DNA from: a virus
Virus record (IMG/VR): IMGVR_UViG_3300010885_040835
Span: 1 to 25,322 of that record
Strand: one strand, 5' to 3'
DNA length: 25,322 bases
Shown here: positions 7,393 through 15,839 of the stretch, one piece after another
How the letters are laid out: each line of letters begins with the position of its first letter
Numbering within the stretch: the stretch's first letter is position 1
Position numbers and translations under genes: made by a program
Notes under the pieces: model-generated
Databases searched by the model: none
Seen by the model: only the letters and a program-made list of their open reading frames with translations
Told to the model about the DNA's origin: nothing

Positions 7393-10300
7393 GTTGTTGT
7401 AAACAATATCAACAGCACTAGTGAACAATCTTAATCCTTTACTCATTTCATAATTTAAGGCATTATCCATTATACCGTCTTGAGCTGCCCAGTCAGAATA
7501 TGAACTATTTGTTTGAAATAATGTACCAAGAGGGTCATCCCAATTAATAACAGAATCTATTGGATTACCTGCTATTGTTGAATTATATCTATAAAAATTG
7601 TAATAAAATCCTACATCTGTTCCTGTAATAGAAGGTAAAAGAACTAAAGGTAATCCCCAAGCTGACGTGTATAAAGCTAGGCTAAATTGTTGATTAGCAG
7701 AATAGGTAGATAATGCCGGCATTTTTACCTTCTTATATTGATTTGAAAATTTCTCATACACCACCAAGGTTTCACTTAAACTAAATACACCTGTATTGAT
7801 ATTGATAGGTGATCCTAAATTAGAAGGCGTCAAGCCGACTTCTGATGAAAATTCTGAATTATATTGATTGACACTACCATATAGTTTACTGTGCTTAATT
7901 GATAAAATGTCAATTATACGTCGTAGTTGTGGAGGGTATTCATAAATGACATTACTTAAACCGGTTCCTGTTTGTTCACTTAATGATATCAATGCCTCTA
8001 CGGTTGCGGTATCTACGTTAGAAGTATTATCTCCAAAGTTACCAATTCTTTCATATAAGGTTTTGCCTAATTCATATGGCTCTGAAGAAACTGAACCAAA
8101 AATAGAACCTAGAAAATCTTTAAATAATACATTTTGATTCACTAGATACTCGGGGAGTTTTAAAGTAGCTAGATATGCCGCCATGTCAAAATTTTCATTT
8201 TGTTTAGTTATGTTATAAACCCCTGTATCTGGATATATAGAAAAGGCATTGCTGATACCTGAAATAGATCGAACAGTAGCTGATACAGAAGCATATTTTG
8301 ATATCCATCGATAACCATTAAAATCATCCCCCGTATCAGTTATATAATTAGCTCCAAATAAACATTGAGATGATAATACTGGTTGTGCAGCATCTATTAT
8401 ATACAAGGAATTATCTGCTAAATTATATACTGTTAACTTATTATACGTATTACAATTTAACGCAAAAAGAGATTGGGTTAAATTATCAGGAAAGGCACTA
8501 CCAACTATATAGTTGGTTTTATTATAGGTATTAGCATCAATTCGTGTAAGTGTATTAATATTATGGGAGACCCAAATATTGCTATTTATATCATAGATTA
8601 TAGAAGTGGGATTAGTAAATCCACTAATCGTCTGTAATACTGTCCCTGTAGTAGATAATTTACATACCACATCTGCAGCTGAGGGAGCTATACCATCTGT
8701 AGATGATAAAGAATATAATTGATTACCAGCAAACATAACCATGCTATCACCTGCAAAAGTAACAAAGGGTTCTAGAAAAACATTAGAATAGTTAACATTA
8801 ATTCCTATGACCCAAGGATTATTGTTTCTATCTACTATAATTTTATCTGGTATAATATAGGAAGCTAATTGAGTGCTACAAGAATATGTTCCTGTTGAAT
8901 TATATTTTACTATATAATTGTATTGAGGATTCACATAAGATACCCACACATTATTTTGGTGGTCTGTTTCTACATATAAGGGAGCTATCAGATTAAGACT
9001 GGCAACTAAAGCCGATGTTTCTGCATTAACTGGATAATTTGTATTAGTCGGTAAATTGGGTGCGTACGCTTGAGATAATAATGTACCATCTGAATTTATT
9101 TTTATAGCAGATGAGGCTGTAAACAATGATATCCATGCATTATTAACCCCATCTAATGCTATAGAAGCGGGTCCAACAGACGTAACTATATTATTAACAG
9201 TGCTAAATATACTGAATTGATTAATAGTGTTGCCAGTATAATCTAATGTAAATACATTATCAGAGCTTAAAGCCCATATAAGATTTTGCTTATATCCAAT
9301 TGGAGAACTAGGAGCAACAGCAAATGTATTGCCTATTAAAGGACTTATTGTTTTTGGTGTTAATTGAAAAATGCGACTGGATGTATTGCCTTCAGAACTT
9401 ATAATATCTTGATCTGCAAACAACACTGTGCCTGAGACGTTAGAATATATTGAATTTACAGTATTTAATTTATAAAACTCAGGATCTTGAACAATAACAG
9501 CAGCCGATAAAAATGCTGTATTTAAAGCTGATGGGCTGATAAAATATCCTTTAAAATAACCTCCCACATTTGAAGGCAATGCATTTAAAAATTCCGTGTA
9601 AAAGGGCACATTTATGTTAGGACCAGAGGGAGACCCAGATAATAATGATATGGTTATATTATAAGCTGATGCTGTTGTACTTTGATTAGTTACGTTGGAA
9701 CTTAATAGTGGATAAAAAAGTGTTGAAAATCCCAAACCATCTTCCAATTTAATTACAAATGGTATAACTGTATTTTGCCAGCTAATTTGAGGTATTTGGA
9801 ATGTAGATAAAACTGCATCCCCTTGAGTATCTATACCATTAGTTGAAAAACTAATAGTAGTGGCAGGGTTATATCTACTATAGGCATATAGTACAGCTGG
9901 TTTTGTATTTAAATACCCTATAGATTGGGTGTTGTAGTCAAAGTAATTTATTTTATCTGTGTATGAATCATCTAGTCCAGCAGTATCCAGGCTGGCAAAT
10001 ATAATAAGAGGTGCTTCAATAGAGCTATAATTTTTAGGCTTATTACTTGTAAAGTAAGCATCAACCGTTCCTGTTGTACCTACAAAAAAGGAACCAGGTT
10101 GTGTAGATGGACATATATTAATTTGGTTATTTTCATCTATACTAGCATAGATTTTGTCCGTGCTGGTTAAAATGTTAGAAACCGGAACATATTCAAAAGT
10201 ATTACCCGCAATTTGTTTTTTATAAAAATAACATTGCTGTAATAGGTGAGACCATCCAAATGTGTTATATTTGGCTATATCCACTAAAGGATCTAAACTA

Positions 10301-10755
10301 CCAGAAACATACAAATTTGCTGTATATCCGGATCCACTTAAATTTGCGAATGTTTGCCAACTGTTGCTTCTATTTATTTGAAATGGTGTTATTTGTCCTG
10401 CGGGTATATCTAATGCTATCGTTGATTTCGTATCAATAGATAATTGATTGGATAAAAAATCTATAACAGACACCGATGGGCTGAAGGAACTTATATATGC
10501 ATCTCCATTAACATTATAAATAACTAAAGAAATATTGTAAACACCAGGCCAACTATAATAATGAACTGGCATAATATCCGTAGAGGTTGTACCATCACCA
10601 AAATTCCATAATACCTTTTTTGTGGAAATTTTGGTTTCATTACTAGATAATATTGGTGTAAATGTAAAAGGGCATTGCGGCAAAGCATAGCTAGACAAGG
10701 CAAATACACCCTGGAAATTCTCAGTAGTAAAATTTACAAATATGGTTTGGCTCAT
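7390..10755 (-). CDS. PKD/beta-propeller baseplate protein in the gp7 position
   Basis: This 1121-residue protein has three visible parts. Residues about 48-81 form a PKD core (LWNFGDGTTSTDIMPVHYYS followed by GVYNISLVIYN). Residues about 480-800 contain repeated propeller-like blades with an Asp...Asn-x-Trp signature: DGVNNAWISL, DHQNNVWVSY, DRNNNPWVIG and DINSNIWVSH, like NHL/Vgb-type propellers. The C-terminal quarter holds a helical segment with ERIGNFGDNTSNVDTATVEA (902-921) and a conserved-looking LRRIIDILSIKHSKLYGS. The start overlaps the gp6 stop (TAATG). In T4 gene 7 (1032 residues) directly follows gene 6, and gp7 joins gp6 in the wedge, so the C-terminal part may be the gp7 equivalent. 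PKD domain and propeller may bind surface polymers. Enzymatic activity is not indicated. Confidence 0.7.
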   Translation of the reverse strand: MSQTIFVNFTTENFQGVFALSSYALPQCPFTFTPILSSNETKISTKKVLWNFGDGTTSTDIMPVHYYSWPGVYNISLVIYNVNGDAYISSFSPSVSVIDFLSNQLSIDTKSTIALDIPAGQITPFQINRSNSWQTFANLSGSGYTANLYVSGSLDPLVDIAKYNTFGWSHLLQQCYFYKKQIAGNTFEYVPVSNILTSTDKIYASIDENNQINICPSTQPGSFFVGTTGTVDAYFTSNKPKNYSSIEAPLIIFASLDTAGLDDSYTDKINYFDYNTQSIGYLNTKPAVLYAYSRYNPATTISFSTNGIDTQGDAVLSTFQIPQISWQNTVIPFVIKLEDGLGFSTLFYPLLSSNVTNQSTTASAYNITISLLSGSPSGPNINVPFYTEFLNALPSNVGGYFKGYFISPSALNTAFLSAAVIVQDPEFYKLNTVNSIYSNVSGTVLFADQDIISSEGNTSSRIFQLTPKTISPLIGNTFAVAPSSPIGYKQNLIWALSSDNVFTLDYTGNTINQFSIFSTVNNIVTSVGPASIALDGVNNAWISLFTASSAIKINSDGTLLSQAYAPNLPTNTNYPVNAETSALVASLNLIAPLYVETDHQNNVWVSYVNPQYNYIVKYNSTGTYSCSTQLASYIIPDKIIVDRNNNPWVIGINVNYSNVFLEPFVTFAGDSMVMFAGNQLYSLSSTDGIAPSAADVVCKLSTTGTVLQTISGFTNPTSIIYDINSNIWVSHNINTLTRIDANTYNKTNYIVGSAFPDNLTQSLFALNCNTYNKLTVYNLADNSLYIIDAAQPVLSSQCLFGANYITDTGDDFNGYRWISKYASVSATVRSISGISNAFSIYPDTGVYNITKQNENFDMAAYLATLKLPEYLVNQNVLFKDFLGSIFGSVSSEPYELGKTLYERIGNFGDNTSNVDTATVEALISLSEQTGTGLSNVIYEYPPQLRRIIDILSIKHSKLYGSVNQYNSEFSSEVGLTPSNLGSPININTGVFSLSETLVVYEKFSNQYKKVKMPALSTYSANQQFSLALYTSAWGLPLVLLPSITGTDVGFYYNFYRYNSTIAGNPIDSVINWDDPLGTLFQTNSSYSDWAAQDGIMDNALNYEMSKGLRLFTSAVDIVYNN

Positions 10756-12587
10756 TATGTGGTAACAATACGAATTTTATTAACTATATCGGCAGAATTA
10801 TTTAAAATCGGAAATTTAAAATAAGGCAATTGTAAATTTTGTTGAAGAGTATTAATATCTGTTGTAGGATAGACAGGATTGTATATTAAAAAGCTAATGC
10901 CCGGCAATGTCTGTGTTACATTACTATTAGTTCTTGTGGTTCTAAAATCTATCACTCCTTGAATCTGTAATAGTTGTGTATTTAAAATACCCAAATCTAT
11001 TAATTTACCTAAATTATCCAATTGCACATCAAAATATGCCTGAAATATAGATGCAGCAGATTGCCGTATAGTATCAAAATTGCGACGTTGGTTGGTGTCG
11101 ACTATAATTTCAAAATAACTTTCATCAGCTATTGTGGGGGATAATTGTTCACCAGGAATCTTTACACCAAAATCAACAATTACATATACTGGATCATTAT
11201 ATACTATTTCACTAGTAACTACCTTAAATGGGTTTGCTTCATTTGATATTAATTGTTTTTGTGCTGAACTTAAATAGTTTAGCCGAGCGTTTAAACTAGT
11301 AGTCTTAGCTAATCGTGGAGCACAATAAACATATAAGTTATTAAAATTACAACTAGAACTAAATTTTACCTGATTTAACAAAATGCGAGATTCAATATTC
11401 GGTTTTTCTACACCTAAATCAAAAAAGTATTTTAAATGGCCTGATATATAATCCGCATTACTAATACACTTTACAGAGGCAAGTAAATTGCCAAATCTTT
11501 TTAAAATAAAAATTCTAAAATCTTCAGCTGTTACTAACCTGTATTGGGTTTTAAATGTATTAACAGCATTTGTTTTAATACTATCTACACTTTCTATATC
11601 TTGGAATTTAGTAGATGGGTTTGGATTATAAAAATATAAATTACTTGCGGTTGTAGCATCTAGTAGAATTAATCCAGTTGAAATAGTGTCACTGGTTATT
11701 TGTTTATATTGGGCTGAATTATAAAATAATAGAGACTTACCATCTAAAGCAGCTTCACTTACTTCCCCAGCTGTACTATCTGTCTGCAAATAATAAACCG
11801 CTACTGAATCATTAGCATGAAGTTGCTTGCCATGAATATCATCACCAAATTTTATTTCATATCGACCCATTTCATTAAGGCGTATTTCATATGCCTTGGT
11901 TGCACCATCACCTAAAAATAAAGAGTCAGTAGGACTGTAAAGTTCATACTTAGCATTGAGGACTGTGTTATCCTTTACATATACATCTATATTAAAATGA
12001 TCTATAGGTATATTATTTCCTTGTGAATCTGATAAAGATATAGAAAATTGTTCAAAGGGTTCTCCTGTAGCATTATATATCGGATATTCCCCATAAAGAC
12101 CTTGATAGAGCAAATTGCGATCGTATATTTCACTTAATAACTCTGCTCCACTAGTAGTCTTAGTAAACGTTATGTCTTGATTAAAAGAGTAATTTATACC
12201 ATCTAATATAAAATAAGAATAACGCGGAATTGTATACGTACCAGGTGTCATGGCATCAGAAGCCTGCGCTAAGAAAGAAAGTGTAGCAGTCTGATAACCA
12301 ATAGGATTATAATTTAGTATCTTTACAATTTTGTTTATATTCTCGTAAAGAGAAGCTTGACTATATAAACTTTCCGCACCTGTTTGGTTCAAATAAAATA
12401 ATAATACATGGTAAGAGTAAGCAACAATATCTATCACCGAATTTATATTACTTCCTGTATAATTTTGATCTGTAAATACACCCGATTGATTCAGTCGCTG
12501 TATAATGAGATTCTTTAAGCTGGTAGCATCAAATGCCGCATAGCTATTCGGAGGCAGTGTAAAATCATTGAATTGTGTATTTGCCAT
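10755..12587 (-). CDS. 6: Baseplate wedge protein gp6-like (baseplate J family)
   Basis: At 610 residues it is close to T4 gp6 (660). The N-terminal region has the family pattern: DATSLKNLIIQRLNQSGVF, then NYTGSNINSVIDIVAYSYH, then a segment with NQTGAESLYSQASLYENI (about residues 20-85). Later come GRYEIKFGDDIHGKQL (about 243-258) and YRLVTAEDFRIFILKRFGN, the segment seen in gpJ/gp6 proteins. In T4, gp6 dimers form the inner ring that holds the wedges around the hub and transmits sheath contraction. It directly follows gp25 (2-nt gap) and overlaps the next gene by TAATG. There is no Shine-Dalgarno sequence, so translation is probably coupled to gp25. Confidence 0.88.
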   Translation of the reverse strand: MANTQFNDFTLPPNSYAAFDATSLKNLIIQRLNQSGVFTDQNYTGSNINSVIDIVAYSYHVLLFYLNQTGAESLYSQASLYENINKIVKILNYNPIGYQTATLSFLAQASDAMTPGTYTIPRYSYFILDGINYSFNQDITFTKTTSGAELLSEIYDRNLLYQGLYGEYPIYNATGEPFEQFSISLSDSQGNNIPIDHFNIDVYVKDNTVLNAKYELYSPTDSLFLGDGATKAYEIRLNEMGRYEIKFGDDIHGKQLHANDSVAVYYLQTDSTAGEVSEAALDGKSLLFYNSAQYKQITSDTISTGLILLDATTASNLYFYNPNPSTKFQDIESVDSIKTNAVNTFKTQYRLVTAEDFRIFILKRFGNLLASVKCISNADYISGHLKYFFDLGVEKPNIESRILLNQVKFSSSCNFNNLYVYCAPRLAKTTSLNARLNYLSSAQKQLISNEANPFKVVTSEIVYNDPVYVIVDFGVKIPGEQLSPTIADESYFEIIVDTNQRRNFDTIRQSAASIFQAYFDVQLDNLGKLIDLGILNTQLLQIQGVIDFRTTRTNSNVTQTLPGISFLIYNPVYPTTDINTLQQNLQLPYFKFPILNNSADIVNKIRIVTT

Positions 12588-12589
12588 AA

Positions 12590-13069
12590 TTATTGTATAT
12601 AACGAAATCCAGAATTACTTAATAGGCCAGGGAGGGTTATTACACGATTTTGCAAAGCCTTGGCTGTAACTATCAAAGTAATTTCATATGTATTATTATC
12701 TTCATCGACCACGACAGTGATGCGATCCACTGAAATGCGAGGTTCATATTTCATAATACCTGATTTAATAGTGTCACCTATCATTATACCCCCTTCTTTG
12801 GAAACGGCTTCAAAAAGATAATTCTTAAGATTTAATCCAAAATCAGGGTTTAAAAGGCGTTCACCTTGATTAGTATTAAACAGATTAAATATGGAATTAC
12901 GTATAGCTGCATGGTCTACATCTGCTTTAAGATCTAAGATTTCATTGTTTTTATAGAATTCATTGCTATTACTATAGCCCATTTCGAGATCCAAGGCCAA
13001 ATCTTTAAAGATAAACTCATTATCTGTAAAAACTACATTGTTTAGGGAGGTAATTTTATAATTAGCCAT
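12590..13069 (-). CDS. 25: Baseplate wedge protein gp25-like
   Basis: This 159-residue protein of the gp25/gpW family (T4 gp25 has 132 residues) contains the core signature IRNSIFNLFNTNQGERLLNP (56-75), the segment DFGLNLKNYLFE, and the diagnostic EPR triplet at 109-111 (MKYEPRISVDRITV). The family links the sheath to the baseplate wedges and resembles a sheath protein domain; homologues also occur in type VI secretion (TssE). It starts the gp25-gp6-gp7-like operon. A TAAATA element lies 6 nt before the ATG, in a 48-bp region shared with the divergent gene at 13118. Confidence 0.92.
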   Translation of the reverse strand: MANYKITSLNNVVFTDNEFIFKDLALDLEMGYSNSNEFYKNNEILDLKADVDHAAIRNSIFNLFNTNQGERLLNPDFGLNLKNYLFEAVSKEGGIMIGDTIKSGIMKYEPRISVDRITVVVDEDNNTYEITLIVTAKALQNRVITLPGLLSNSGFRYIQ

Positions 13070-13075
13070 TTCAAA

Positions 13076-13082
13076 TATTTAT
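13076..13082 (-). promoter_or_regulatory. Late-promoter-like element ATAAATA for the gp25 operon
   Basis: On the minus strand ATAAATA ends 6 nt before the gp25 ATG. No same-strand gene lies just upstream, so the motif cannot be a by-product of a stop codon. Confidence 0.6.
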
Positions 13083-13105
13083 TCACCAAATTTGTTATAT
13101 AAACC

Positions 13106-13112
13106 ATAAATA
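13106..13112 (+). promoter_or_regulatory. Late-promoter-like element ATAAATA for the 13118 gene
   Basis: ATAAATA ends 5 nt before the GTG at 13118. It lies 23 bp from the opposing ATAAATA of gp25, a compact divergent pair. Confidence 0.55.
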
Positions 13113-13117
13113 ATTCT

Positions 13118-13768
13118 GTGAACAGACGCTTTGTTAAATTATTTGAATCTGCCTATGGTAGATATACTAATGGGGGCATATTGGTTGGGGATGTCGTTGC
13201 ATTCAAACCTAAAGCCATAAACCACCCTGATTTTGAGAGCAACGACGAATTAAAGATAAAAATTAAGTCCTTAATAGATAGCGGGTATAATCTACGGGTT
13301 GTCAATATTAAAAACAATTTTCCTGTTGGCATGGGTGGCAACAATGACAATAACATAAATCGGCGCATGGCTTTGGCTGATATTGCGCAAGAAATAGCCC
13401 CGGGTCGCTATTATAATTATGTAACAGTACCACTGGATGTCCTGGTAGTAGTTTCTGGTATCCGTCCTTTAAAGGATCAAAATCCTGATCATTTTAATGA
13501 AGTACAGCCGGATATCAATCTTCCAGAAGTGAGGGATAAAATTAAAAGAGACTCACGCATTAACATTAAACCTGTATCTCCAGAGAAGGTCAGTGAAGAT
13601 GAAGAGTTCTCAACCGGTAGACAGACCCGAACCTCTGATATGGGTAACAAGAAAGATAGCTCGGGTGATAGGTCTCTGAATAATTCTAACACTGTTATTC
13701 CAAGTTCCCCTAACGTAACACACAAAGATCCAGCTAACTATACAGCAGACTATCTTCCTAAGAAGTAA
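13118..13768 (+). CDS. Hypothetical protein with ordered N-terminal half and polar tail
   Basis: This 216-residue protein starts with GTG. I recognise no domain of known function. The start (MNRRFVKLFESAYGRYTNGG followed by ILVGDVVAFK) resembles N-termini of several T4-like phage hypothetical proteins that combine a short FxxLFE helix with a G-x-GD-V-V-F strand. Residues 1-125 look folded. Residues about 130-216 are polar and probably disordered, rich in Ser, Asn, Asp and Lys. By eye its G+C is somewhat higher than its neighbours'. It runs opposite to the tail genes, and its last 11 bases overlap the end of the converging clamp-loader gene. A virion or assembly role is a guess from context. 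Confidence 0.7.
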   Translation: MNRRFVKLFESAYGRYTNGGILVGDVVAFKPKAINHPDFESNDELKIKIKSLIDSGYNLRVVNIKNNFPVGMGGNNDNNINRRMALADIAQEIAPGRYYNYVTVPLDVLVVVSGIRPLKDQNPDHFNEVQPDINLPEVRDKIKRDSRINIKPVSPEKVSEDEEFSTGRQTRTSDMGNKKDSSGDRSLNNSNTVIPSSPNVTHKDPANYTADYLPKK

Positions 13769-14675
13769 GCTGTATACAACAAGCATAAGCATTAATTTCT
13801 TGGTCTGCTACAAATGCTGCTCTATAGATATGCTCAGCTATAACTAATAGAGACATCTTCTTTACTTGTTCATTCTTTTCATTTTTATCAATATAATTGA
13901 AAAGCATTCTTAATAGATTGACAAAATCTGAATTAATCTGACTTTCATTAGATATGATATACTTTCGAGCTTCGGTTACTTTTTTAGCAACAATTAATTC
14001 ATACAAGCCGGCAATGAATTGATTATTATTATTATCTACAGCAATATTCATGGTTCCACTAATACTATATCTTTGTATGTTATTAATACATTTACGAATA
14101 TCTGGATAATTTGATTTAATTAGGTGAGCAAATGCAACTTTTTGATCATCCGGCAATATAATTTTTTCCGTCTTTATAACATGTAAACACCGACGCAACA
14201 CCAAGTCCAAAGGAGGATTTAAATCAAATGATTGACACCTACTACGCAGTGCATCAATTAACTTGTATTGATAATTACCTGTAAGAATAAACCGTGTAAC
14301 ACCACTATATTCCTCCATAGTATTGCGTAATGCTCGTTGAGCTTCACCCGATAATGCATCTGCTTCATCTAGAATGATTACTTTAATTTTACCATCTATA
14401 CTCTTGGTTTGAGCAAAACTAACTACTTTGTTGCGGATTGTATCAATACCGTTCTCATCACTAGCATTAATGTAAAGGTACTGACATTGTAGGATGTCTT
14501 TAACTAAGATCTTCGCTAGACTCGTCTTGCCAATGCCAGGGTTGCCTAAAAAGATTAAACTCGGAATTTCCTGTTTATCCTTAAAAGATAATAAGGTCTT
14601 TCTAACATCCTCAGATAATACAATATCATCCAATGTGTGGGGTCTATATTTTTCAATTAAAAGGTTATTAAACAT
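13758..14675 (-). CDS. 44: Clamp-loader AAA+ ATPase subunit (T4 gp44-like)
   Basis: This 305-residue protein (T4 gp44 has 319) opens with LIEKYRPHTLDDIVL, typical of RFC/gp44 subunits. It then has Walker A GNPGIGKT (44-51), Walker B VIILDEAD (99-106), a sensor-1 segment TGNYQ (132-136) and the SRC arginine-finger motif RSRC (144-147). This class uses ATP to load the sliding clamp onto primed DNA for the phage polymerase. I chose the ATG at 14675 over an in-frame TTG at 14681 because it overlaps the preceding stop. The small loader subunit (gp62) and clamp (gp45), next to gp44 in T4, are not in the window. The stop is TAG, overlapping the converging gene. Confidence 0.93.
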   Translation of the reverse strand: MFNNLLIEKYRPHTLDDIVLSEDVRKTLLSFKDKQEIPSLIFLGNPGIGKTSLAKILVKDILQCQYLYINASDENGIDTIRNKVVSFAQTKSIDGKIKVIILDEADALSGEAQRALRNTMEEYSGVTRFILTGNYQYKLIDALRSRCQSFDLNPPLDLVLRRCLHVIKTEKIILPDDQKVAFAHLIKSNYPDIRKCINNIQRYSISGTMNIAVDNNNNQFIAGLYELIVAKKVTEARKYIISNESQINSDFVNLLRMLFNYIDKNEKNEQVKKMSLLVIAEHIYRAAFVADQEINAYACCIQLTS

Positions 14676-14865
14676 TATCAATTATGTTGTTAGAATTTTT
14701 CCGTCGAGAATTAAATGGTACAAGTAATTTGACTTTCTTAACATTCTTAATCCTATCCATTTTATAGGAATCATAAAGAACTTCCACATTTATAAAATTA
14801 ATAGGCTTACTGCATGTAATAAGACATTGAGTGCCATCTTTACTTTGTTTAATATTCCATCGCAT
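14668..14865 (-). CDS. Hypothetical 65-residue protein between dut and clamp loader
   Basis: I recognise no family. The ATG at 14865 immediately follows the dUTPase stop (TAATATG), and the stop lies inside the start of the clamp-loader gene, so the three are translationally linked. An in-frame GTG at 14898 would extend it into dut, which seems less likely. It appears to form a short beta-rich unit (MRWNIKQSKDGTQCLITC) with a basic, Asn-rich tail. It is too short for, and not visibly like, gp62. An accessory role in replication or nucleotide metabolism is inference from position only. Confidence 0.6.
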   Translation of the reverse strand: MRWNIKQSKDGTQCLITCSKPINFINVEVLYDSYKMDRIKNVKKVKLLVPFNSRRKNSNNIIDNV

Positions 14866-14866
14866 A

Positions 14867-15295
14867 TTATTTTCCAGATGAACCAAAACCCTTATCACCC
14901 CTATTAGAGGCTTGTGGTGTATTACCCCATTCCAATTCTAGAGATAGATTGAGATAGAAAACAAATTGAGCACAACGATCACCCTTTTTAAAATTATAAT
15001 CTACATCTGAAAAATTATAAATCTTAACACCACAATCTCCACGGTATTCATTATCAATAATGCCTGGATGAGGCAGTAGGCTGTGTTTAAAACCTAAACC
15101 AGAACGACCTTCTACCTTAAACCAATACCCTTCAGGGATAAACCCCACTTTAATACCGACAGGAACTACACCACTACCTTTAGCTGGGATAGTAATATCT
15201 TCTACAGCATACACATCAAAACCTGTATCTGAAGCATGATTTTTAGATGGTAAAATAGCATCGGGGTGACTTTTAATGAATTGAACTTTTGGCAT
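14867..15295 (-). CDS. dut: dUTP diphosphatase (trimeric dUTPase)
   Basis: The enzyme hydrolyses dUTP to dUMP and diphosphate, keeping uracil out of DNA and supplying the dTMP precursor. All five trimeric-dUTPase motifs are present: I SDTGFDVYA (22-30), II GRSGLG (63-68), III GIIDNEYRGD (78-87, with catalytic Asp81 and Tyr84), IV GDRCAQFVF (105-113) and V NRGDKGFGSSG (131-141), the last being the mobile arm that closes over the substrate. The ATG at 15295 gives 142 residues, the normal family length. Upstream alternatives are ATG 15313 and TTG 15349. It leads a three-gene replication block, and a sigma70-like promoter rather than a TAAATA element lies in front of it. Confidence 0.95.
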   Translation of the reverse strand: MPKVQFIKSHPDAILPSKNHASDTGFDVYAVEDITIPAKGSGVVPVGIKVGFIPEGYWFKVEGRSGLGFKHSLLPHPGIIDNEYRGDCGVKIYNFSDVDYNFKKGDRCAQFVFYLNLSLELEWGNTPQASNRGDKGFGSSGK

Positions 15296-15321
15296 GTAAT
15301 TTATATCTTCCATATAAATAC

Positions 15322-15349
15322 AATATAACTCATATTGGCTTTTAATCAA
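15322..15349 (-). promoter_or_regulatory. Sigma70-like promoter candidate for dut block
   Basis: On the minus strand there is TTGATT (15349-15344), a 16-nt spacer and TATATT (15327-15322). Transcription would start near 15315, giving a leader of about 20 nt to the ATG at 15295. It is a good but not perfect match in AT-rich DNA, so chance is possible. Confidence 0.4.
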
Positions 15350-15356
15350 TATTTTT

Positions 15357-15363
15357 TTAAATA
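15357..15363 (+). promoter_or_regulatory. Late-promoter-like element TTAAATA
   Basis: TTAAATA ends 5 nt before the ATG at 15369 on the plus strand and is divergent from the dut promoter candidate. Confidence 0.5.
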
Positions 15364-15368
15364 ATTTT

Positions 15369-15839
15369 ATGGATAATACCTCAAATACAGAAGATAAAGA
15401 AATTGGTACACTAATAGATCAATTGCAAAACAATACATTTTCAGCTAAAAAAGCAGCAATAGAACCAGACCCTCTTAAAAAGGAAGAAATAGAAACCTTT
15501 GTCATACAACGAGCTGGAGAATTAGTAAGAGAAAGTTTAGAGTTTATGAAGTCTATGAAAGAATATGTATCTTCAGCTCCTAATGGTGAAGATATGTCTG
15601 CTGTAGCAAATTTAATAACAGCTACCTCCAGTGCATTAGAGACTTTGAATAAATTAGTAATTACTGATAAAAAAGCTGAAACCGTTGTTAAAATAAAGGA
15701 AATGGATATACAGAGTAAAAAAGAAATTGCTAATGAAGATAATACTAATAGATATCAATTAACCCGTGAAGAGATATTTAAACGATTGATATCAACCTCT
15801 ATACCAGTGTCTGCAGATGTTATAGATATAACACCTTAA
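15369..15839 (+). CDS. Possible terminase small subunit (T4 gp16-like)
   Basis: This 156-residue, highly charged, helical protein has a polar N-terminus (1-40), two long helices around residues 41-68 and 76-99 joined by a SSAPNGED turn, and then a Lys-rich coiled segment (101-145). The helix pair, with RAGELVRESLEFM (48-60) and VANLITATSSALETLNKL (79-96), resembles the core of T4-type small terminase subunits, whose central helices form the ring that recognises DNA for packaging. The match is by pattern, not by a diagnostic motif. The large subunit (gp17) is not nearby in the window. A scaffold or DNA-binding accessory protein is an alternative. Its stop shares the palindrome TTAA with the stop of the converging gene. 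Confidence 0.4.
   Translation: MDNTSNTEDKEIGTLIDQLQNNTFSAKKAAIEPDPLKKEEIETFVIQRAGELVRESLEFMKSMKEYVSSAPNGEDMSAVANLITATSSALETLNKLVITDKKAETVVKIKEMDIQSKKEIANEDNTNRYQLTREEIFKRLISTSIPVSADVIDITP

Noticed and set aside
13153-13792. Minus-strand open frames of 60-78 codons across the 13118 gene
   Set aside because: They are shadows of the plus-strand gene, without start signals or protein-like composition.
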